Source: CAYUJH01 sp964394585
Lineage (GTDB): Bacteria > Bacteroidota > Bacteroidia > Cytophagales > Flammeovirgaceae
Length of the DNA stretch: 8,665 nt
NCBI GenBank assembly: GCA_964394585.1
Contig: CAYMYI010000151.1
Coordinates: 1-8,665 of the forward strand
Direction of reading: 5' to 3'
This document shows positions 1 to 5,774 of the stretch, one piece after another. Made by a program: the position numbers and the translations under genes. The first letter of the stretch is position 1, and each line of letters opens with the position of its first letter. The notes below the pieces were generated by a model, which was given only the letters and a program-made list of their open reading frames with translations, searched no databases and was not told where the DNA came from.

Positions 1-1208
1 TTGGTACGCTTTATAACACCTATTCGTTCTTTGCCCTTTACGCTAATTTAGACGGGTTTTCTTTCCAGGAAAACGCCATTCCTCTAGCAGAGCGCACCGA
101 GAGCGATTGCTGGATTCTCTCGCGCTTGAATTCGGTAATTCGCGAGGTAGATGAGGCTTTTGCAGACTACGAACCCACCAAAGCAGTTCGAGCGTTGCAA
201 AACTTCACACTCAACGATTTAAGTAACTGGTACGTCCGTTTAAACCGGAAACGATTCTGGAAAGGAGAATATGGCAACGATAAAATTGCGGCATATCAAA
301 CATTGTATACATGTTTGAAAACGATTGCGAAGTTGATGAGCCCAGTAGCTCCCTTCTTTGCAGATCGCCTATTCCAAGACTTAAACAATGTATCGCAATC
401 AGAAGATGTAATTTCAGTACATTTAGCTTCTTTCCCTCAAGTAGACGAAAGCAGTATAGATGCAGACTTGGAAGAAAAAATGCGTTTGGCACAAACGGTT
501 TCTTCTCTCGTGCATTCGCTCCGTAAAAAAGATAAACTGAAAGTACGGCAACCTCTTTCCAGAATCCTTATTCCTGCGCTCAATCAGCATGTTACACAAC
601 AGGTAAAAGCAGTAGAGGAAATTATCAAAAGCGAGGTAAACATTAAGCATGTAGAATTTATCGACGATTCGTCCGGCATCTTAGTTAAAACAGTGAAACC
701 TAACTTTAAAAAGTTGGGGCAATCGTATGGTAAATTAGTAAAACACTTAGCTGCCGCCATCAATCAATTCGATGCTGCCACCATCACCAAATTGGAAAAA
801 GGAGAAAAGCACCCTGTAGAAGTAGAGGGGCAAACGATAGAGCTTACCGTCGATGATGTTATGATTACCTCCGAGGATATTCCCGGCTGGTCTGTAGCTT
901 CGGATAACGGCCTAACCGTAGCCCTGGATGTTACCCTCACCGAAGAGTTAAAACAAGAGGGAATTGCCCGAGAAATGGTAAACCGTGTGCAAAACCTTCG
1001 GAAAGATATGGGCTTGGAAGTACAGGATAAAATCAACATTCTAGTACAAAAAGGTGAAACAACTGTAGAGGCTGCGCTTGGCGCGTTTAAAGCCTACATT
1101 TGTACCGAAACACAAGCACTATCGCTCGATATCGCCGATCACTTACCTGAGGCTACTCTCCTCGAATTTGACGACTACAAAGTGAATGTGAAAGTAGAGA
1201 AAGCATAA
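1..1208 (+). CDS. ileS: Isoleucyl-tRNA synthetase, C-terminal part (5' end outside window)
   Basis: IleRS charges tRNA-Ile with isoleucine in the cytoplasm. The gene is cut by the window edge: the reading frame is open from base 3 and gives 401 visible codons before TAA at 1206-1208. The visible part opens with GTLYNTYSFFALYANLDGF, a segment typical of IleRS after the KMSKS region. It continues with the helical anticodon-binding domain (NWYVRLNRKRFWKGEYGN, then LMSPVAPFFADRLF) and a C-terminal region with KLKVRQPLSRILIP. The HIGH and KMSKS catalytic motifs and the editing domain lie upstream and cannot be checked. No cysteine-rich C-terminal zinc ribbon of the E. coli type is seen. The wording resembles the long, eukaryote-like IleRS (type 2) common in Bacteroidota; that subtype is inferred. 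An in-frame TTG at 126 is internal, not a start. A strong terminator follows. Confidence 0.96.
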   Translation, partial: GTLYNTYSFFALYANLDGFSFQENAIPLAERTESDCWILSRLNSVIREVDEAFADYEPTKAVRALQNFTLNDLSNWYVRLNRKRFWKGEYGNDKIAAYQTLYTCLKTIAKLMSPVAPFFADRLFQDLNNVSQSEDVISVHLASFPQVDESSIDADLEEKMRLAQTVSSLVHSLRKKDKLKVRQPLSRILIPALNQHVTQQVKAVEEIIKSEVNIKHVEFIDDSSGILVKTVKPNFKKLGQSYGKLVKHLAAAINQFDAATITKLEKGEKHPVEVEGQTIELTVDDVMITSEDIPGWSVASDNGLTVALDVTLTEELKQEGIAREMVNRVQNLRKDMGLEVQDKINILVQKGETTVEAALGAFKAYICTETQALSLDIADHLPEATLLEFDDYKVNVKVEKA

Positions 1209-1237
1209 AGACAGAGCCAACGCTATGCATACGGCAT

Positions 1238-1270
1238 ACAGCCCTTTAGTACTAAAGGGCTGTTTCTTTT
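1238..1270 (+). terminator. Rho-independent terminator of ileS
   Basis: A perfect 26-bp palindrome at 1238-1263 (arm ACAGCCCTTTAGT and its exact reverse complement) is followed directly by TTCTTTT. It begins 30 bp after the ileS stop codon. The strong GC-containing stem plus the T-rich tract is the classic intrinsic terminator shape. The T-run is only on the + strand side, so it serves ileS rather than the converging ggt gene. Confidence 0.88.
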
Positions 1271-1290
1271 ATGTTCGTTTATTGAAAAGC

Positions 1291-1326
1291 GAAAAGATGT
1301 GTACTTTCTGCAATATATAGAAGTAC
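1291..1326 (-). terminator. Possible weak terminator of ggt
   Basis: Read on the minus strand, the bases immediately after the ggt stop form an imperfect hairpin: GTACTTCT, a loop of about nine bases, then AGAAAGTAC with one bulged base (1301-1326). A T-rich stretch (CTTTT) follows. The stem is short and A/T-rich, so this is only a candidate. The ileS terminator palindrome a little further on has no T-run in this direction. Confidence 0.3.
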
Positions 1327-1327
1327 T

Positions 1328-3046
1328 CTAGTATCCTAGGGCAGTAGCATCGCCCGTGCGAGTATTATCGGCTGCACCTTCCAACATACCATCTTCACGC
1401 ACTAAGATTGCTTCAATGCGACCTATCTGAGGGATTTCGTACACCTCATGCCCCATCGCTTTCAACGCATTCAATTGCAAGCTATCCAACATTCCTTTTT
1501 CAATGGCTACACGATCGGGCAACCATTGCGAGTGCATTTTTTTAGCATTTACTGCCTCTTGCATATTGAGGTTATGTTCCAATACGTTCAGTATTACTTG
1601 GTAAACATTCGTGATGATGGTAGAACCACCCGGAGTACCTACTACCATGAAAAGCTCTCCATTTTTTTCTACAATGGTCGGCGTCATACTGCTGAGCATT
1701 CGCTTCTCCGGTCGAATGGCGTTTGCTTCGCTGCCTACTAAGCCAAACTGATTTGGTACGCCGGGTTTTGCACTAAAATCATCCATTTCGTTATTCAAGA
1801 AAAAGCCTGCTCCGGCTACCATCACTTTACACCCAAAATAGCTATTCAAAGTGGTGGTGATTGATACGGCATTCCCCTGTTTATCTACAATAGAAAAGTG
1901 GGTGGTTTCGTAGCTCTCGATGCGCTCCACGCTTCCTTCTTTAATTTGCTGCGAAGGGGTCGCCGTATCGGGGCTAATGTTTGCCATCCGCTCTGCAATG
2001 TAGGCACTATCAAGTAGCATACCCAAGGGAACTTCGTAGAAATCCATATCGCCCAAATGCGTAGCACGGTCAGCATACACACGGCGTTGTAGCTCTGTCA
2101 TGTGGTGTACCGAAGCCACTGAATTAACACCCCACTCGCTAAAGGCGAATGGTTCGCTGCCTTTCATGAGTTGGAGCAACGCCACGCCACCACTCGAAGA
2201 AGGAGGCATAGAAACAATGGTGTACTGCCCTTTATAGGCACCTTGCAGCGGTTCGCGCCACACGGCTTGGTAATTGGCAAGGTCTTCTAAGGAAATGAGC
2301 CCTCCGCCACGCTCCATTTCTTTGACAATTAGTTCTGCGGTTTCCCCTTGATAAAACCCGTCGCGGCCTTTATCGCGTATACGCTCCAACGTTTTTGCCA
2401 TATCGGCATATACAATAGTCTCTCCTTCCTTGTATTCTTGCTCCCGTACCAGAAAAATAGTATCCGTGTTTTGGGCGAGAAAGTCCTCTTGAAACCGATT
2501 CAATAAGCCCGCCTCGTACTCGGTAAGCGCAAACCCCTTAGCGGCTAAATCAATCGAAGGTTGAATTAACTCTTCAAAAGGCAATGAGCCAAACTTCTTA
2601 TAAATTTCGTCCATACCGGCTACTGACCCAGGTACACCGGCTGCCTTGTGCCCTTTAATGCTCAAATCGGGGATTACTTCTTGGTTTTCGTCTAAATACA
2701 TAGTAGGGGTCGCGGCAAGAGGTGCTTTTTCGCGGAAGTCGAGTGCATATTTATTTCCTTGCGCATCGCGGGCTACCATAAAGCCACCACCACCAATGTT
2801 CCCCGCTTTCGGGAGTACCACTGCCAACGCATATTGTACGGCAATAGCCGCATCGAAGGCATTTCCTCCTTTTTTAAGTATATCAATGCCGACTTGAGTG
2901 GCAAGCGGATGGGCAGTAACCACCATTCCGTTTTTTGCTAAAACTCCTTCTACTTTTTCGGGGAGTTGCTCTACAGTAGCTTGTTGACGGCAAGAAAACA
3001 AAAGGAAAAGCACCGCACTCAGTGCCAAAAGGTAAATTCGTTTCAT
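1328..3046 (-). CDS. ggt: Gamma-glutamyltransferase, predicted lipoprotein
   Basis: Gamma-glutamyltransferase (EC 2.3.2.2, family T03) cleaves or transfers the gamma-glutamyl group of glutathione and related compounds outside the cytoplasm. It is made as a proenzyme that cuts itself into large and small subunits. The 572 residues match the usual family length. Residues 1-19 form a lipoprotein signal ending in LLFSC, so Cys19 should be lipidated. The self-processing and catalytic threonine is Thr381 in TTHFSIVD. Other family signatures are DFREKAP (substrate-binding Arg105), NNEMDDFSAKPGVPN (Asp422/423), LSSMTPTIV (Ser452-Ser453) and GTPGGS (Gly473-Gly474). All key residues are present, so it should be active. 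Processing would leave a large subunit of about residues 19-380 and a small one of 381-572. It stands alone, converging on ileS and divergent from the zinc-finger gene. The start is fixed by the signal peptide; no Shine-Dalgarno sequence is visible. Confidence 0.97.
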   Translation of the reverse strand: MKRIYLLALSAVLFLLFSCRQQATVEQLPEKVEGVLAKNGMVVTAHPLATQVGIDILKKGGNAFDAAIAVQYALAVVLPKAGNIGGGGFMVARDAQGNKYALDFREKAPLAATPTMYLDENQEVIPDLSIKGHKAAGVPGSVAGMDEIYKKFGSLPFEELIQPSIDLAAKGFALTEYEAGLLNRFQEDFLAQNTDTIFLVREQEYKEGETIVYADMAKTLERIRDKGRDGFYQGETAELIVKEMERGGGLISLEDLANYQAVWREPLQGAYKGQYTIVSMPPSSSGGVALLQLMKGSEPFAFSEWGVNSVASVHHMTELQRRVYADRATHLGDMDFYEVPLGMLLDSAYIAERMANISPDTATPSQQIKEGSVERIESYETTHFSIVDKQGNAVSITTTLNSYFGCKVMVAGAGFFLNNEMDDFSAKPGVPNQFGLVGSEANAIRPEKRMLSSMTPTIVEKNGELFMVVGTPGGSTIITNVYQVILNVLEHNLNMQEAVNAKKMHSQWLPDRVAIEKGMLDSLQLNALKAMGHEVYEIPQIGRIEAILVREDGMLEGAADNTRTGDATALGY

Positions 3047-3306
3047 TTTGTTGTAGTTATTTGGAGTGTAAAAGAGAAAAGGTAATAACCTGCAAAATAA
3101 GCATTTACCGTTCTTAATTATCGAATAAACAAGTCAGATTTAAAAACCAGAGTAGCAGGGCACTTACACTTCATAGAAACAAAACTGTTATACGATACGC
3201 TATCGTATAACAAACAAATTATAGAAACCAGACGCTTATTTTCTGACAGTCCGCCGGTTCGTAACACGCTAACAAACTTTCTTTTTACCACTAAACTTTG
3301 GTTGCT
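3047..3306. promoter_or_regulatory. Divergent intergenic region between ggt and the zinc-finger gene
   Basis: This 260-bp non-coding region must hold the start signals of both flanking genes. It contains the inverted repeat listed separately. On the minus strand a TATAATTTG stretch (3223 to 3215) lies directly beside that repeat and could be the ggt -10/-7 element, but its spacing differs by one base from the Bacteroidota TAnnTTTG consensus and no convincing -33 element is seen. No good promoter was found for the + gene. No plausible coding frame crosses the region. Confidence 0.4.
3186..3212. repeat. Perfect 12-bp inverted repeat, candidate operator or leader hairpin
   Basis: Arms TGTTATACGATA and TATCGTATAACA are exact reverse complements separated by CGC. 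The site lies 94 bp before the zinc-finger start and 139 bp before the ggt start. The size and symmetry fit a binding site for a dimeric repressor such as a TetR-like protein. Read on the minus strand the hairpin is followed by AGTTTTGTTTC, so it could also act as a weak terminator or attenuator within a ggt leader. Function is inferred; the symmetry is seen directly. Confidence 0.6.
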
Positions 3307-3567
3307 ATGAAACGGAAAAAATCGACCGAAGCCGCCTGCCATCTGTGTGGTGCGAAAGCGAATGAAGTGATTTTAGAACGCATAAAAAAAGGCAGCGCAT
3401 ACATTTGCGAGTACTGCTTGCAAGAACAAGATCAATATGGGTACAAAGCCATCATTCGTAACAAATTTGGCGATGCTATTGCCGATGGCTTTGACCCTTA
3501 CCAACCTGCCGACGACGAGCAAATCAGCCCACACGAAGACGATTACTCGCAAGACGATGAATGGTAG
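3307..3567 (+). CDS. Small protein with ClpX-type C4 zinc finger and acidic tail
   Basis: The 86-residue product has a four-cysteine zinc-binding module at residues 11-37: CHLCG, then 19 residues after the second cysteine, then ICEYC (Cys11, Cys14, Cys34, Cys37). This closely resembles the N-terminal zinc-binding domain of the ClpX unfoldase (CxxCG...YICxxC), which dimerises and docks adaptors and substrates. There is no AAA+ ATPase part, so it is not ClpX itself. The N-terminus is basic (KRKK). Residues 56-86 are strongly acidic, with 12 Asp/Glu among 31. The ATG at 3307 is preferred over an in-frame TTG nine bases upstream, because ATG is the stronger start and the extra residues add nothing to the domain; no Shine-Dalgarno sequence decides it. 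The function is unknown. An adaptor or partner of a Clp protease, or a general protein-binding finger, is possible but inferred. Confidence 0.85.
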   Translation: MKRKKSTEAACHLCGAKANEVILERIKKGSAYICEYCLQEQDQYGYKAIIRNKFGDAIADGFDPYQPADDEQISPHEDDYSQDDEW

Positions 3568-3569
3568 AT

Positions 3570-4001
3570 TTACAGCCTATCCCAAGGAATGCGGGAAAGA
3601 ATGAGCAGCAAGCCTATCGTGTAAAAAATTGCGATGTTGCGATGTTTCCCAATGGCTTCCGCAACTTTTTTCGCACGGGAGCGGCCAACCGTTATCAAGA
3701 TGATACCGATGATCATAGTTGTGGTGTGTTCTACAGTCCAGAAGCGTAGATTGCTATCCTTCATGGTCGCGCCCATGTCTTCTAAACCACGTTGTACAAT
3801 CGGGCTGATGAAAAACAACGCAATTCCAAGAAGTAACTGAATGTGCGATAAAATAAGCGAGACTAGCGCAAGGCGTGTATCGTTTGCCCCGTACTGTTGC
3901 TTACCAAACCAGCCGATGAATGCTTTTACTAACGTGATGACCAAAAATACTAGGAGAACCCAACGAAGTACGGAATGAACCGAAAGTAATGTACTGTACA
4001 T
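3570..4001 (-). CDS. Four-helix membrane protein, 'cytochrome B'-like family of Bacteroidota
   Basis: The 143 residues contain four hydrophobic helices at about 6-28, 43-66, 87-107 and 120-138, joined by short charged loops, so this is an integral inner-membrane protein. The pattern VHSVLRW near the start, SHIQLLLG in helix 2, RFWTVEHTTTM in helix 3 and SRIPW at the end matches a small family often labelled 'cytochrome B' in Bacteroidota, as I recall it. His9, His53 and His92 lie in or at the edge of helices and could bind haem, but haem binding is not shown by the sequence. The role is unknown. It lies 109 bp downstream of dcd on the same strand and ends 2 bp from the stop of the converging zinc-finger gene. 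The ATG at 4001 starts just before the first helix and is the natural start. Confidence 0.85.
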   Translation of the reverse strand: MYSTLLSVHSVLRWVLLVFLVITLVKAFIGWFGKQQYGANDTRLALVSLILSHIQLLLGIALFFISPIVQRGLEDMGATMKDSNLRFWTVEHTTTMIIGIILITVGRSRAKKVAEAIGKHRNIAIFYTIGLLLILSRIPWDRL

Positions 4002-4110
4002 GTGATTAGAGTTGAATGATGGAAATTAATTTATACAACAAGTTTACATCATAAACCTAAATACAACGATTTTGTGAGGATAAATCGTAGATACAGCCTT
4101 AAATCATTTT

Positions 4111-4647
4111 CTAGAACTTATTTTTCCACATCATCGATTCTACCGGTTTTACCGTGCGATTGTTGTATTTCGCAGATCGTTTGATGTTATAATAATTTTT
4201 GATTTCGCCATCTACCTTAAAATAGATAAGCTGCCCTATTGGCATACCAAAGTAGACTTTTACAGGCTGCGTTACCGAGATTTCCAGAGTCCAGGTATTG
4301 CAAAAGCCTACATCTCCTTTGCCTGCCGTTGCGTGGATGTCAATCCCCAAACGACCTACGCTCGATTTTCCTTCTAAAAATGGGACATGCGCCAACGTTT
4401 CAGTATATTCTAGGGTAACGCCTAAGTACAACACATTGGGCTGTAACACATAGCCTTCGGATGGAATCTCAAAAACATCAATCTCGTTATGCTTGCGTGC
4501 ATCAAGTACATCATCTTTGTAAATTGCCAAGTATTTACCCAAGTGTACATCGTACGAATTAGTACCTAAGCAGTTTGTGTCAAACGGTTCAATGAGGATG
4601 GTTCCTTTTTCTATTTCTTTAAGAATTTGCTTATCAGATAGAATCAT
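4111..4647 (-). CDS. dcd: dCTP deaminase (possibly bifunctional dCTP deaminase/dUTPase)
   Basis: dCTP deaminase converts dCTP to dUTP and ammonia, feeding dTMP synthesis; some members also release pyrophosphate to give dUMP directly. The 178-residue length is normal. The start MILSDKQI and SYDVHLG at 31-37 are typical. The phosphate-binding motif GKSSVGRLGIDIH spans 93-105, TAGKGDVGF follows at 107-115, and the catalytic glutamate is Glu122 in TLEI. PIGQLIYFK (136-144) and the C-terminal SAKYNN (158-163), which closes over the nucleotide, are also present. The EGKSS-GRLG plus H-TAG-DxGF wording is closer to the bifunctional Methanocaldococcus and Mycobacterium enzymes than to E. coli Dcd, which has TAHRIDPGW. 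That assignment is inferred. The gene is 104 bp downstream of ribD and seems to have its own promoter. Confidence 0.96.
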   Translation of the reverse strand: MILSDKQILKEIEKGTILIEPFDTNCLGTNSYDVHLGKYLAIYKDDVLDARKHNEIDVFEIPSEGYVLQPNVLYLGVTLEYTETLAHVPFLEGKSSVGRLGIDIHATAGKGDVGFCNTWTLEISVTQPVKVYFGMPIGQLIYFKVDGEIKNYYNIKRSAKYNNRTVKPVESMMWKNKF

Positions 4648-4716
4648 AAGGTTAGCGAAGGTTAAGTTGTACTGCCGCTAGGAGCAATGTGTGTTGTTTA
4701 CAAAATGTGATAGCCG

Positions 4717-4724
4717 CAAATCTA
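4717..4724 (-). promoter_or_regulatory. Candidate Bacteroidota -7 promoter element for dcd
   Basis: On the minus strand TAGATTTG matches the Bacteroidota -7 consensus TAnnTTTG exactly. It lies 69 bp upstream of the dcd ATG and inside the 104-bp gap after ribD, which suggests dcd can be transcribed independently of ribD. No TTG at the usual -33 distance is seen (the nearest is 28 bp upstream), so the call is tentative. Confidence 0.42.
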
Positions 4725-4751
4725 ATGATATGATTTTTAAATACAGGCGAC

Positions 4752-5774
4752 TCAAGGTTTGTTATGAAAAATCTGAAGTACATTATCGAGCAGTTGGTTG
4801 CTCTGAACAAGTACACCTTGCGGCTGTGGTGCGCTAATGCCTGCCTTCAACGAGTGTGGGGCTTTTAGTTGCCGAATTTCATCCCAAAGGTTTGCCTCTA
4901 ACAGTTTATGCAGCAAGAAACGCCCCCCTTCTACGATTACCGACTGAACGCCCCTATCGAGCAAATCAGAAAAAAGATCGGTCAGAAAACTATCCTCCGC
5001 TAGGTAAATTCGGTTTTCGTTGCGCATAATACGCTCCCCAACACGATAGCGCAGAGCCGGTACTTCACCTTGAAACATCTTGAGCGTATTGGGTAGTTGG
5101 CTAGTGTGTTCGGCAACAATACGCAGTGGCTGAGTGCCCTGCCACTCGCGGGCGGTAAGTTGGGGGTTATCGTAGCGTGCTGTGTTGGCACCAATCATAA
5201 TAGCATCTTCCTCGGTGCGCCATTTGTGGACGAGCTTCCGAGCTAGGGGGTTACTTATCCATACTTGCTTATAATCGGAGCGCGCCATGTACCCATCGGC
5301 GGTTTCGGCCCATTTCAAAATAATATATGGCCGTTTTTTAGTATAAGCCGTTAAGAACCTACGGTTCATCGTTGTGGCTTCTTGTGCTAAAACGCCTATT
5401 TCAGTAGTAATGCCTGCGGCTCTTAGTTTTTCTATGCCCTTGCCGGCAACGTTAGGGTTCGGGTCTAGCGTAGCCACTACTACCCGTTTCAATCGGTGCT
5501 GAACGAGTAAGTCAGCGCAGGGCGGAGTCTTTCCGAAATGAGAACAAGGCTCTAGCGTAACATAAGCGGTTGCATCTGCCAAAAGGGATTTTTCTTTCAC
5601 AGCATTGATGGCATTCACCTCCGCATGCGCTTTCCCATATTGTTTGTGGTAGCCCTCGCCGATAATTTTATTGTGATGGATAATTACACACCCTACCATT
5701 GGGTTGGGGCTTACACTCCCAAGCCCTTGTCGGGCTAGTTGCAATGCGCGTCGCATCCAAACGGCATCTTTCAT
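4752..5774 (-). CDS. ribD: Bifunctional riboflavin biosynthesis deaminase/reductase RibD
   Basis: RibD carries out two successive steps of riboflavin synthesis in the cytoplasm. A zinc deaminase acts on 2,5-diamino-6-ribosylamino-4(3H)-pyrimidinone 5'-phosphate, then an NADPH reductase acts on the ribosyl side chain. The 340-residue length is slightly short of the E. coli protein. The deaminase domain (about 1-145) has SPNPMVGCVI, the zinc motif HAE (His50, catalytic Glu52) and PCSHFGKTPPC (Cys77, Cys86). The reductase domain (about 148-336) has KWAETADGYMA, MIGANTARYDNPQL at 193-206 and the nucleotide-binding VEGGRFLL at 281-288. Both halves look intact. The ATG overlaps the stop of the upstream sensor gene by 4 bp (ATGA), implying translational coupling. 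No other rib genes and no FMN riboswitch are visible nearby. The TGA stop is at 4752-4754. Confidence 0.97.
   Translation of the reverse strand: MKDAVWMRRALQLARQGLGSVSPNPMVGCVIIHHNKIIGEGYHKQYGKAHAEVNAINAVKEKSLLADATAYVTLEPCSHFGKTPPCADLLVQHRLKRVVVATLDPNPNVAGKGIEKLRAAGITTEIGVLAQEATTMNRRFLTAYTKKRPYIILKWAETADGYMARSDYKQVWISNPLARKLVHKWRTEEDAIMIGANTARYDNPQLTAREWQGTQPLRIVAEHTSQLPNTLKMFQGEVPALRYRVGERIMRNENRIYLAEDSFLTDLFSDLLDRGVQSVIVEGGRFLLHKLLEANLWDEIRQLKAPHSLKAGISAPQPQGVLVQSNQLLDNVLQIFHNKP

Noticed and set aside
3291..3306. TAAACTTTG just before the zinc-finger ATG as a -7 promoter element
   Set aside because: The spacer is one base too long for TAnnTTTG and the site is only 6 bp from the start codon, which would force a leaderless transcript.
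3118..3342. A 74-codon minus-strand frame crossing the ggt/zinc-finger intergenic region
   Set aside because: It starts inside the zinc-finger gene on the opposite strand, runs through the palindrome, and its product has no recognisable domain or coding character.
3561..3749. A 62-codon plus-strand frame starting at the end of the zinc-finger gene
   Set aside because: It is antisense to the membrane protein gene and has no domain features; the membrane protein frame on the other strand is clearly the real one.
4726..4750. Possible terminator after ribD (AAATC...GATTT on the minus strand)
   Set aside because: The stem has only five A/T-rich pairs with a nine-base loop and no proper T-run, and one arm overlaps the candidate dcd promoter element.
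4111..5774. dcd and ribD as a dedicated deaminase cluster
   Set aside because: They belong to unrelated folds and pathways, a 104-bp gap with a likely separate promoter lies between them, and both are common housekeeping genes, so adjacency is probably incidental.
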